Shown here one piece after another: positions 1 through 9,276 of a DNA stretch of 49,593 nucleotides. This DNA is from Proteiniphilum sp. X52 (lineage in GTDB: Bacteria > Bacteroidota > Bacteroidia > Bacteroidales > Dysgonomonadaceae). A program made the translations under genes and the position numbers. Below the pieces are notes generated by a model, which saw only the letters and a program-made list of their open reading frames with translations, was not told the origin of the DNA and made no database searches. The DNA lies in contig NZ_RDSD01000028.1 in the NCBI RefSeq assembly GCF_003712195.1, positions 1 to 49,593 of the forward strand, written 5' to 3'. Numbering within the stretch: position 1 is the first letter of the stretch; each line of letters begins with the position of its first letter.

Positions 1-557
1 TATTGGTAACAAATTATAATTCAAAACAAAGGTATGCAAGAAAAGTATAAATGTAAACTATTTACCACGAAAAAAAATGACAAGTTTTTAAAAATCATGA
101 AAATCTATTTTTTAATCACTTTCTTTTGCATCTTTTCAGTCACGGCTGAAAATATTTACTCACAGTCTAAAACGGTGAGTGCCGAATTGAAAAATGTGAC
201 GCTGAAAGAAGCATTTCGTGAATTGGAGAAAAACAGCGATTACCTCTTCCTCTTTATGGATAATACGGAGAACAGCCTGTCGAGAAATGTCAACGCTTCC
301 CTGAGCAATAAATCCATGGAGGAAATTCTGGATATGTTGCTGAGCAATACGGACCTCACCTACTCCATTGTCAACCGGCAGATTACCATCTCAAGGAAAC
401 CCGGTGGTGTGGAGACTAACAAAGAGGCTGAAAACAAAATCAATACCCGGGAAGTGCGGCAAACCCGCAAGACAATTAGCGGAACGGTGACGGATGTGAA
501 TGGTGAGTCCATCATCGGGGCCAACATTATTGAAGTGGGCACCTCCAACGGCACCAT
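1..557 (+). repeat. Long direct repeat, copy 1 (susC leader and 5' end)
   Basis: This block recurs at 5451-6007 with about a dozen mismatches by eye. It covers the 33 bases before the first SusC gene, its signal peptide, the whole STN domain and the start of the carboxypeptidase-like domain. The first ~145 bases are identical in both copies. Identity collapses soon after the STN region, so the two receptors share a front end but not a substrate-binding barrel. The left border lies at or beyond the window edge. Confidence 0.95.
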
Positions 558-3500
558 CACCGATGTAAACGGAAATTTCACGTTGCAAGTGGCAAACGAT
601 GCAACCATACAGGTCTCCTATATCGGATATTTGAACCAGACAATCAATACAGAGGGAAACACAAATTTCAACATCACGCTCATAGAAGACTCTCAGGCAT
701 TGGAAGAGGTGGTGGTCGTGGGATACGGTATACAGAAAAAAGCCAATTTAACTGGAGCCGTGTCTACCGTGGATGTAAGCAAGACACTGGAGGCTCGCCC
801 CTATTCGGATATTTCCAAAGCCTTACAAGGAGCGGTCCCGGGATTATCCGTCATAAGCAGCAGCGGCAAGTTAGGGGCACAGCCCACAGTTACGATCAGG
901 GGGTTGGGAACATTGAGCAATGATGCGAAAAGTAATCCTCTGATAGTTGTGGATGGGGTACCGATGGACGACCTTTCCTTATTGAATACACAGGATATCC
1001 AAAGTGTTTCAGTGTTAAAAGATGCGGCCTCAACTTCTATTTACGGCACCAGAGCCGCTTTTGGGGTAATACTCATCACCACCAAATCAGCCCGCCAGGT
1101 CGACCGGGTATCGGTGAACTATAATGGAAATGTCGCTTGGGATACACCTACCATACTACCCGACTACCCCGACGTGCCCACTCAGTTGAAAGCGTTAATC
1201 GCGGCAAACGGTCGGAGCGGTGCGGCAAATGAGTTGTTCGGCATGTATTTGGATCAAATGCTTCCATATGCCGAAAAATGGAGAGATGAGCATAACGGTA
1301 AAAAATCAGGTTATAGGGAAATGATCCCGGGTCACAGAGATGCCCTTACGGATAGTTCCAAGCCACTCGGAGATTTCATTCTCGACAACAACGGAGTGGG
1401 TATGTATTTTGCCGATTGGGATGTGGTAGATATCATGTTCAGGAACTGGAAGCCGTCGCAAAGCCATAACTTGTCCGTACAGGGAACAAGTGGAAAAACA
1501 TCTTACTACATGTCGGTAGGATACAACCATGATGAAGGTGTCATGACCTTCTTCCCCGAAAAACTGGATAAATGGACGGCCATGATGAATGTAACCACCG
1601 ATGTAAAGGACTGGTTGCAGGTGGGAGCCCGATTCAATTACAGCAATAAAGACTTCATCGGGCCTGCCACCCGTAGAACGACTTATCAGTATATGTGGCG
1701 ATGGGGAAGTTTCTTCGGCCCTTACGGCACCTATCAAGGTACTGATTTCAGGAATGATATAGCATACCGGAAGCAGGCAGGAGATTGGACCGACAATAAT
1801 GGTTTTATCCGCATGGGTACGTTTGCAAAAGCTACCCTCGCAAAAGGGCTGACGTTAAATGCCGATTACACCTACGATGTAAATAACTATACTTACAAGG
1901 GTGCCTATATTCCCGTACAGGCTTGGAACTCTTGGGGTGGAGCCATTGAAAATATTGGAACTTTTGAAACCACCTCATACCTGATCCAGGAATCACGAAA
2001 GGATAAGTCATTCGCGTTCAATATTTTTTCCAATTATGAATTCTCGCTTGCCAATCAACATAATTTTAATTTTATGTTGGGAGCCAATGCTGAGAGCGGC
2101 ACCCATTTCAGACATTCTTCCAGACGAGACAACCTTTTGGATTACAAGCTCCCGGAGTTCAATCTGGCAACCGGCCCTCAGTACGTGACCGGACAGCATA
2201 ACCATTGGGCGACAGCAGGTTACTTCGGCCGTATTAATTACGATTACAAGGGTGTCTGGTTACTGGAGATGAACGGCCGTTACGACGGTTCATCACGTTT
2301 TCCCGCGTCCGATAGATGGGCGTTCTTCCCTTCCGCCTCGGCAGGTTACAGGATCAGCGAAGAATCATTTTTTATTCCTCTGAAAGAATCCATTAGCAAC
2401 CTGAAATTCAGGGCCTCTTATGGTGAAATTGGTAATCAGGCGGTAGGGGACAACATGTTCCTGTCCACGTTGGCAAAGCGCTCCGATACCGATACCTATT
2501 GGCTGGCCGATGATGGCACCAAAGTGGTGGCATATGATTTACCCAAGTTGGTTTCGTCCACATTGATGTGGGAACGGATTCAAACGCTTGACGCGGGATT
2601 GGATTTAGGGCTGTTGAACAATGAACTGAACTTCACGTTCGACTGGTACCAACGTACCACAAAAGATATGTTGGCTCCCGGTCAAACCATGCCTCAGGTA
2701 TTGGGTGCCGATGCTCCATATGTGAATGCCGGCACACTCCGCACACGTGGTTGGGAACTCACAGTGGACTGGCGTCACCGTTTCAATCAACTGCTTGTTT
2801 ATGCCAATGCAAATATAGGAGATTTCGTCACCGATATTACCAAATGGGAAAATGAGGCGAAGTTACTGAATCAAAATTACTCCGGAAAAAGATATGGTGA
2901 TATCTGGGGATTTGAGACTGAGCGTTATTTCACACAGGATGATTTTAATGCCGATGGGACTTATAAGACTGGGGTTGCTTCTCAAAAGGGACTGGAACAG
3001 GGAAGTTTCGTATTTGGTCCCGGTGATGTCAAGTTCAAGGATCTAAACGGAGACGGCGTGATCGATGGTGGAAAAGGCACTGCCGATGATCACGGCGACC
3101 TGAAAGTGATAGGTAATACGACCCCTCGTTATCAATATAGTTTCAGATTAGGTGCGGAATGGAAGGGTTTTGACATTGACATGTTTCTCCAGGGCGTGGG
3201 CAAACGGGCAGTTTGGACCCAAAGTGCTTTTGTTATGCCGATGATGCGCGGCGCCGATGCTATTTATGCAAACCAGACCAGCTATTGGACAGAAGAAAAT
3301 CCCGATCCCAATGCTGATTTCCCCCGTTTATTCCCCGGTAATGCGGGAAGAGGAACTATCTCTGTGTTAGAGTTAGGAAATCATAATTTCTATCCCCAAT
3401 CCAAATATCTTGTCAATATGGCCTATTTGCGGTTAAAGAATTTAACGGTCGGATATACTTTGCCTTCAGAGATTGCATCGAAGATCTACATGCAAAGAGC

Positions 3501-3672
3501 CAGGATATACTTTAGCGGGAATAACCTGATGGAGCTGATCAACAAAAGCAATGCTCCTGTCGATCCCGAGGTAAATGATAAAGAAGAAGGTGCAAGCCTG
3601 GGTAACGCCACATGGGGGCGTATAGACCCGATGTACAGGACAGTATCATTTGGAGTTCAGCTTACCTTCTAA
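34..3672 (+). CDS. SusC/RagA-family TonB-dependent receptor with STN domain
   Basis: Outer membrane active transporter that would import an oligosaccharide or cell-wall fragment using TonB energy, with the SusD-like lipoprotein encoded next as its lid. A signal peptide lies at about residues 22-44 after a basic leader, then an STN domain (about 48-120), a carboxypeptidase-regulatory-like beta domain (about 148-225), the EEVVVVGYG segment that opens the plug (about 228-236), the plug, and a barrel ending in aromatic Phe (VQLTF). At 1212 aa it is full length for the family. STN domains usually signal to a FecR anti-sigma factor; none is in the window, so any regulator would lie elsewhere. The start follows a short A-rich leader shared exactly with the second SusC gene. 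Substrate is not visible from sequence; the downstream genes suggest peptidoglycan fragments (inference). Confidence 0.95.
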   Translation: MQEKYKCKLFTTKKNDKFLKIMKIYFLITFFCIFSVTAENIYSQSKTVSAELKNVTLKEAFRELEKNSDYLFLFMDNTENSLSRNVNASLSNKSMEEILDMLLSNTDLTYSIVNRQITISRKPGGVETNKEAENKINTREVRQTRKTISGTVTDVNGESIIGANIIEVGTSNGTITDVNGNFTLQVANDATIQVSYIGYLNQTINTEGNTNFNITLIEDSQALEEVVVVGYGIQKKANLTGAVSTVDVSKTLEARPYSDISKALQGAVPGLSVISSSGKLGAQPTVTIRGLGTLSNDAKSNPLIVVDGVPMDDLSLLNTQDIQSVSVLKDAASTSIYGTRAAFGVILITTKSARQVDRVSVNYNGNVAWDTPTILPDYPDVPTQLKALIAANGRSGAANELFGMYLDQMLPYAEKWRDEHNGKKSGYREMIPGHRDALTDSSKPLGDFILDNNGVGMYFADWDVVDIMFRNWKPSQSHNLSVQGTSGKTSYYMSVGYNHDEGVMTFFPEKLDKWTAMMNVTTDVKDWLQVGARFNYSNKDFIGPATRRTTYQYMWRWGSFFGPYGTYQGTDFRNDIAYRKQAGDWTDNNGFIRMGTFAKATLAKGLTLNADYTYDVNNYTYKGAYIPVQAWNSWGGAIENIGTFETTSYLIQESRKDKSFAFNIFSNYEFSLANQHNFNFMLGANAESGTHFRHSSRRDNLLDYKLPEFNLATGPQYVTGQHNHWATAGYFGRINYDYKGVWLLEMNGRYDGSSRFPASDRWAFFPSASAGYRISEESFFIPLKESISNLKFRASYGEIGNQAVGDNMFLSTLAKRSDTDTYWLADDGTKVVAYDLPKLVSSTLMWERIQTLDAGLDLGLLNNELNFTFDWYQRTTKDMLAPGQTMPQVLGADAPYVNAGTLRTRGWELTVDWRHRFNQLLVYANANIGDFVTDITKWENEAKLLNQNYSGKRYGDIWGFETERYFTQDDFNADGTYKTGVASQKGLEQGSFVFGPGDVKFKDLNGDGVIDGGKGTADDHGDLKVIGNTTPRYQYSFRLGAEWKGFDIDMFLQGVGKRAVWTQSAFVMPMMRGADAIYANQTSYWTEENPDPNADFPRLFPGNAGRGTISVLELGNHNFYPQSKYLVNMAYLRLKNLTVGYTLPSEIASKIYMQRARIYFSGNNLMELINKSNAPVDPEVNDKEEGASLGNATWGRIDPMYRTVSFGVQLTF

Positions 3673-3702
3673 ATTGTTTTATTATTGAAAAAAGAAAGTA
3701 AT

Positions 3703-5433
3703 ATGAAGAATATAAATATAATATGCATATCTACTATCGCTTTAGTGCTGGCCTCGTGTAGCGATTTTCTGGACAAAGGACCGCTGGATACGTTCACTAA
3801 CGATAATTTTTGGACCAATGAAAATAATGTGACCGGCTACGCCAACACCTTCTATCAAACATTCCTGGGGTATGGCAATGCCGGTGGAAGCGGACTCTTT
3901 TATTACCGTACTCTGTCGGATGATCAGGCAGGCAACAGTTTTGCGAACTGGACCTTTCAGAATGTGCCGGCAAGTAGCACCAACTGGCGGGACGGATGGG
4001 TGGAAATACGCCGAGCAAACATTTTGCTTGAGAACGTGGACAATGTGGATATGAGTGACGAGGCAAAAAACCATTGGAGAGGCGTGGGCCGTTTAATGCG
4101 CGCATGGCATTACTATCAGCTTGTGCGTGCCTACGGCGATCTACCCTGGGTCGATCAGTCTCTGGATATTACGGATGATGGATACCTCTACGGTACGCGT
4201 GAAAATCGTGACGGGATAATGGATAAAGTACTCGAAGACCTGAATTATGCTTGTCAGAATATGTATGATAACTCAGCAAAAAATAAGCTGAACCGGAATG
4301 TGGCTTACGCGATGAAAGCGGAGATATGCCTCTTTGAAGGAACTTACCGTAAATATAGGAAAGCAGAAGATAACCAATCGGCACCGGATATGACGGGAGC
4401 CAACAGGTTTCTGAATGAAACCAAGAGTGCAGCGGCCTATTTGATGGGGAAAGGATTTTCCCTAAACAGCTCATATCAGGGAAATTACAACTCAACTGAT
4501 TTGTCGGGTAATCCCGAGATGATTTTTTATAAAGCATACAAGCAAAGTGTTTTACACCACTCCCTGATCGCTTATATCAGTTCATCGACACAGATCAGTG
4601 GAATGTCGAAAAACGCTTTTGAATCTTATCTGTTTACCGATGGTAGACCATTGGCATCGACATCACTCGACACAAGCGATGAAGCAGAATTCCTGGTAGG
4701 AACTAAAACAGTTGCCGGAGAAGTGGTCCCCGATACGGTATTGTCCATTAGGAAAATGTTGGAAATACGTGATAAACGGCTCAGTGAGACGATTGATACG
4801 GCGCTCTGTTATGTGGGAAGAGGGTTCACTCGTTTTGGAACCGGTATTTCCATGACTTCGTCTACCGGCTATGGAGTATCCAAATACGACAACAAGAATC
4901 TGGAGAACATATACAGGAACCAGACTTCGGCTAATTTCACGCATGCTCCTATTTTCTGGTTGGCGACCGTCTACCTGCAGTACGCGGAAGCTTGTGCGGA
5001 GTTGGGCGATATGAGCCAGGAGGATCTTGATAAATCGGTTAATAAATTGAAGAGCAGGGCTGGACTTCCTCCATTAACTGTGGATGTGGGTTTTTCCGAT
5101 CCTGCCAATAATATGGGAGTAAGTGATCTAATCTGGGAAATCCGTCGTGAACGCCGTACCGAACTGATGTTTGACAACTGGACACGCTACTGGGATCTGA
5201 TCAGATGGCATCAACTCGATAAGCTCGACTCGTCGGTATATCCCGATATCCTGCTGGGCGCCAATATTGCGAACGACCCCTATAACCGTGTCATAGACAA
5301 GGTGGGAACCTATATTGACGGTAGCAAGGAAATGACACGTCTGTTCGATAAGAAACACTATTGGTATCCCATACCCTCAGATCAGATTTCTTTGAATCCT
5401 CAATTAGGGCAGAACCCCGGATGGAAGCAATAG
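3703..5433 (+). CDS. SusD/RagB-family nutrient-binding lipoprotein
   Basis: Surface lipoprotein expected to cap the SusC barrel encoded just upstream and capture its ligand. The product is 576 aa with a signal peptide and lipobox LASC followed by SDFLDKGP, a typical SusD mature start. The C-terminal half has the usual WEIRRERRTELMFDNWTRYWDLIRW signature (about residues 480-505, given here only as a landmark), and the end PSDQISLNPQLGQNPGW is classic SusD. The reading frame is open further upstream to a TTG at 3685, but the ATG at 3703 sits directly before the signal peptide after an A-rich stretch and is preferred. It lies 30 bases after the SusC stop, so the two are co-transcribed. The four-TPR-type helical fold is inferred from the family. 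Confidence 0.95.
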   Translation: MKNINIICISTIALVLASCSDFLDKGPLDTFTNDNFWTNENNVTGYANTFYQTFLGYGNAGGSGLFYYRTLSDDQAGNSFANWTFQNVPASSTNWRDGWVEIRRANILLENVDNVDMSDEAKNHWRGVGRLMRAWHYYQLVRAYGDLPWVDQSLDITDDGYLYGTRENRDGIMDKVLEDLNYACQNMYDNSAKNKLNRNVAYAMKAEICLFEGTYRKYRKAEDNQSAPDMTGANRFLNETKSAAAYLMGKGFSLNSSYQGNYNSTDLSGNPEMIFYKAYKQSVLHHSLIAYISSSTQISGMSKNAFESYLFTDGRPLASTSLDTSDEAEFLVGTKTVAGEVVPDTVLSIRKMLEIRDKRLSETIDTALCYVGRGFTRFGTGISMTSSTGYGVSKYDNKNLENIYRNQTSANFTHAPIFWLATVYLQYAEACAELGDMSQEDLDKSVNKLKSRAGLPPLTVDVGFSDPANNMGVSDLIWEIRRERRTELMFDNWTRYWDLIRWHQLDKLDSSVYPDILLGANIANDPYNRVIDKVGTYIDGSKEMTRLFDKKHYWYPIPSDQISLNPQLGQNPGWKQ

Positions 5434-5450
5434 ATCAAGTGAATCGAATG

Positions 5451-6007
5451 TATTGGTAACAAATTATAATTCAAAACAAAGGTATGCAAGAAAAGTATAA
5501 ATGTAAACTATTTACCACGAAAAAAAATGACAAGTTTTTAAAAATCATGAAAATCTATTTTTTAATCACTTTCTTTTGCATCTTTTCAGTCACGGCTGAA
5601 AATATCTACTCACAGTCTAAAACGGTGAGTGCCGAATTGAAAAATGTGACGCTCAAAGATGCATTTCGTGAATTGGAGAAAAACAGCGATTACCTCTTCC
5701 TCTTTATGGATAATACGGAGAACAGCCTGTCGAGAAATGTCAACGCTTCCCTGAGCAATAAATCCATGGAGGAAATTCTGGATATGTTGCTGAGCAATAC
5801 GGACCTCACCTACTCCATTGTCAACCGGCAGATTACCATCTCAAGGAAACCCGGTGGTGTGAAGACTAACAAAGAGGCGGAAAACAAAATCAATACCCGG
5901 GAAGTGCAACAAACCCGCAAGACAATTACCGGAACGGTAACGGATGTGAATGGTGAAGCCATCATCGGGGCCAACATTATTGAAGTGGGGACCTCCAACG
6001 GCACCAT
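5451..6007 (+). repeat. Long direct repeat, copy 2 (susC leader and 5' end)
   Basis: Second copy of the block at 1-557, offset exactly 5450 bases. It begins 17 bases after the first SusD stop and includes the pre-gene leader, so it could carry a duplicated promoter or translation-initiation region as well as coding sequence. Confidence 0.95.
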
Positions 6008-9000
6008 TACAGACATTGACGGAAAATTCAGCCTGAGGGTGGCCGATAATGCCTCCATCCGTGTCACTTATATCGGTTTTCTGCCCCAAACCCTTAACAC
6101 AGCAGGAAGGACAAGTTTCAATATCATACTGCAGGAAGATGCCCAAGCATTGGAAGAGGTGGTGGTTGTAGGCTATGGAATCCAGAAGAAAGTAAATCTC
6201 ACCGGAGCCGTATCCACAGTCAATGTGGAAGAGGCAATGGGAAGCCGACCTATTCCCGATCTGGGACGCGGGCTACAAGGCGCCGTTCCGGGACTTTCCA
6301 TCCTTGTGCCCAGTGGCGAAGTGGGTTCCGACCCGGTCATGAAAATTCGTGGCCAGGTAGCCTCTATTGCCGGCTCTAGCGATCCTCTTATATTGGTAGA
6401 TAATGTTGAAATCCCAAGTATTCAATATATCAATCCCAATGATATCGAAACCATTACGGTATTAAAAGACGCGGCAGCCAGCTCTATATACGGAGCCAAA
6501 GCGGCATTTGGCGTAATCCTCATCACAACGAAAAAAGGGGTTCAAACGGAGACCACCAATATCACTTATACCACCAATTTATCTTGGCAACAACCTTTTA
6601 AGGAAATAGAACTGGCAGGAGTGGAAGGATTGGAATATACCTTGGATGCACACCGCAACATGAAATCCAGTGGACCGGCCGGAGGGTTTTGGCGTGTAAA
6701 TGAAGAAAGCCTTGAAAAAATCAGGGAATGGCAAAGGCTGTATGGCTCAACTGTCAAGAATTCCGATCCGGTATTATACGGTCGGGATTGGTTTTATGAC
6801 GGTACTGATAAGTTCGGTTACAGAATCTACGATCCGGTGGAAGCGATGGTCAAAAATTCCGCGTTTTCACAGAATCATAATCTGTCACTCAACGGGAGAC
6901 GGGGCGATACAAGTTATAATCTAAGTATCGGTTACCTCGGACAAGAGGGAATGATGAAACCCGCCAATCATGACGATTACAAAAGACTTACCGGAAATCT
7001 GAACATCTCTACAAAAGTAACCGATTTCCTCACAATAAGGGGAGGTGCCCGCTATTCCGACGCCACCAAACGGTATCCCAATTCGACGAGCGCATGGGCA
7101 TTTGCAGCCGACCCATGGCTTTACCTGTACAGGTGGAGCAGGCTTTTCCCTATTGCCACTACCGAACACGGACAAGAAATTCATGACCCCTATTGGGATA
7201 CAAAGAATACCAACGATGTGATCAAAAGGGACAGGTATATAAACCTGAACGTGGGAACCACTATCGACATTACAAGCAACTGGAACGTGGAGGCGGATTA
7301 TGCCTACACTTCCGAAATGAAACCCCTTACCATGTCACTGCCGGTATCCACCGCCCTTGAACACTGGTACGCACCTGTTGCTTGGGTAGATGATAACGGA
7401 GATCGGGTATATGTCGACGAGACCGGACAAATTACAAACGATGGGGGTATGCCTGCCTACCGGTTCTACACATCGAACTATATAACCGAAAACCAAAGTT
7501 ATTTCTATCAGAACTCTTATCTTTCCGATAAAAGCACCTTTAATGCCTATTCCACCTACAATTTAAATTTGCAGGATACCCACAAATTCAAATTCATGGT
7601 AGGTTCCAACGTTGTGGCTTATAAGTGGAATAATCATTGGTCAAACAGGACAGACCTGTTAGACAGCAATAATCCTCAATTCGCTTTCACGGTGGGTGAA
7701 GAAACAGTAGGCGGAGGAGCAAACTGGGATTCACAAGTGGGTTTCTTCGGACGTATCAACTACTCATTGATGGATAAATACCTGTTGGAGGCGAACCTGC
7801 GCTACGACGCCACATCCAAATTCCCCGCGCATATCCGCTGGAAATGGTATCCCTCATTCTCGGGGGGATGGATCCTCTCAAACGAACAATTTATGAACCC
7901 TTTGCAACCGGTATTGAGCTTTGCCAAGCTCCGCGCTTCATGGGGATCCATCGGCGACCAGTCTGTCTCAAACAGTCTCTACCAGCCCACTATGAGTTTA
8001 GGTAAAAACAATTGGTTGAGCAGTGATGGAAAGCAATTCTTCCAATTGGGAACACCTGTCCCCATTTCGGAGGGAATTACCTGGCAGGATATCGAATCGC
8101 TGAACTTAGGACTTGACCTACGCTTTTTCAAAGACAAATTGGGACTTGTCTTCGAGTGGTTTCAACGCGACACAAAAAACATGATCATCGCCGGTGAAGC
8201 CTTGCCGGCCACCTACGGAGCAACGGCACCCCAAGGCAACTATGGCAATTTGCGTACCAAAGGATGGGAAATTGCGGCCGATTTCCAACACCGCTTCAGC
8301 AATGGTATCAACGTCCGGGTAAATGCCAATATCTCCGATGCTATTACCGATATTACCAAGGGAGCCGATTGGAACACTCCTTGGGAAAACAGAAATATTC
8401 ACGACACTTACACAACCGGTAAACGGTATGGCGACATATATGGATTTGTGACCGACAGGCTTTATCAAAAAGATGATTTTCTGTATGATGAGAATGGCAA
8501 TATCCAACAAACTGTGATCATCTGGGAAGGAACGGCCAAACGTACCAATCAGTTAGCGGGGAACAATCCTGTTTACCAAACCTTCTTCGAGGATGGGAAC
8601 CAGGTGCTGTTGGTCAGCCCCGGTGATGTTAAGTTTGTGGATGTGAATGGCGACGGATATATCACCGCAGGAAAAAACACCTTTGGCGATCCCGGAGACC
8701 AAGTGGTTATCGGCAACTTCACGCCCCGCTATGAGTATGGGTTGAGGCTGGGGATCGATTATAAGGATTTCGATGCTTCCATCTTCTTCCAAGGTGTGGG
8801 AAAAAGAAAAATATGGGGATCAGGACAATTGGCTATCCCCGGATATTTCTCGAAAGAGGGAGCCATGCCCAAAGCCATCGCCGAAAACTACTGGAGGGAA
8901 GACCGTACCGATGCTTTCTATCCACGGGCATGGAACTTGAATGGTGCTGATGAGGGATTTGTCATGAGGAAGCAGACCCGTTATTTGCTGAACATGGCCT

Positions 9001-9257
9001 ATTTGAAAATTAAAAACATCACCTTCGGCTACAGTTTGCCAAAAAATATCACGCAAAACATCCATCTGTCGAACGCGCGCGTATATGTTTCAATGGAGAA
9101 CTTCTTCACCTTCGACAAACTGCGTGGACTTCCCATTGATCCCGAAACCATTTCCGGACACTCCATGCTTCGTGATAGCGGTTACAACAACAACCGTACC
9201 GGAACCGGTAACCCCACCTTTAAATCGGCCTCGATAGGTGTACAAATTGGTCTATAA
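5484..9257 (+). CDS. Second SusC/RagA-family TonB-dependent receptor with STN domain
   Basis: Outer membrane TonB-dependent importer of 1257 aa. Domain order matches the first SusC protein: basic leader and signal peptide (to about residue 44), STN domain, carboxypeptidase-like domain, EEVVVVGYG plug entry, plug, barrel. The first ~175 residues differ from the first SusC at only a handful of positions, whereas plug and barrel are clearly divergent, so the two pumps should recognise different or differently sized ligands. The C-terminus is VQIGL rather than the more usual terminal Phe. The gene follows the first SusD by 50 bases and precedes its own SusD, giving a C-D-C-D order. The very high identity limited to the front end suggests recent duplication or gene conversion. 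Confidence 0.95.
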   Translation: MQEKYKCKLFTTKKNDKFLKIMKIYFLITFFCIFSVTAENIYSQSKTVSAELKNVTLKDAFRELEKNSDYLFLFMDNTENSLSRNVNASLSNKSMEEILDMLLSNTDLTYSIVNRQITISRKPGGVKTNKEAENKINTREVQQTRKTITGTVTDVNGEAIIGANIIEVGTSNGTITDIDGKFSLRVADNASIRVTYIGFLPQTLNTAGRTSFNIILQEDAQALEEVVVVGYGIQKKVNLTGAVSTVNVEEAMGSRPIPDLGRGLQGAVPGLSILVPSGEVGSDPVMKIRGQVASIAGSSDPLILVDNVEIPSIQYINPNDIETITVLKDAAASSIYGAKAAFGVILITTKKGVQTETTNITYTTNLSWQQPFKEIELAGVEGLEYTLDAHRNMKSSGPAGGFWRVNEESLEKIREWQRLYGSTVKNSDPVLYGRDWFYDGTDKFGYRIYDPVEAMVKNSAFSQNHNLSLNGRRGDTSYNLSIGYLGQEGMMKPANHDDYKRLTGNLNISTKVTDFLTIRGGARYSDATKRYPNSTSAWAFAADPWLYLYRWSRLFPIATTEHGQEIHDPYWDTKNTNDVIKRDRYINLNVGTTIDITSNWNVEADYAYTSEMKPLTMSLPVSTALEHWYAPVAWVDDNGDRVYVDETGQITNDGGMPAYRFYTSNYITENQSYFYQNSYLSDKSTFNAYSTYNLNLQDTHKFKFMVGSNVVAYKWNNHWSNRTDLLDSNNPQFAFTVGEETVGGGANWDSQVGFFGRINYSLMDKYLLEANLRYDATSKFPAHIRWKWYPSFSGGWILSNEQFMNPLQPVLSFAKLRASWGSIGDQSVSNSLYQPTMSLGKNNWLSSDGKQFFQLGTPVPISEGITWQDIESLNLGLDLRFFKDKLGLVFEWFQRDTKNMIIAGEALPATYGATAPQGNYGNLRTKGWEIAADFQHRFSNGINVRVNANISDAITDITKGADWNTPWENRNIHDTYTTGKRYGDIYGFVTDRLYQKDDFLYDENGNIQQTVIIWEGTAKRTNQLAGNNPVYQTFFEDGNQVLLVSPGDVKFVDVNGDGYITAGKNTFGDPGDQVVIGNFTPRYEYGLRLGIDYKDFDASIFFQGVGKRKIWGSGQLAIPGYFSKEGAMPKAIAENYWREDRTDAFYPRAWNLNGADEGFVMRKQTRYLLNMAYLKIKNITFGYSLPKNITQNIHLSNARVYVSMENFFTFDKLRGLPIDPETISGHSMLRDSGYNNNRTGTGNPTFKSASIGVQIGL

Positions 9258-9276
9258 ATTGAAAAAATTTAATCGT

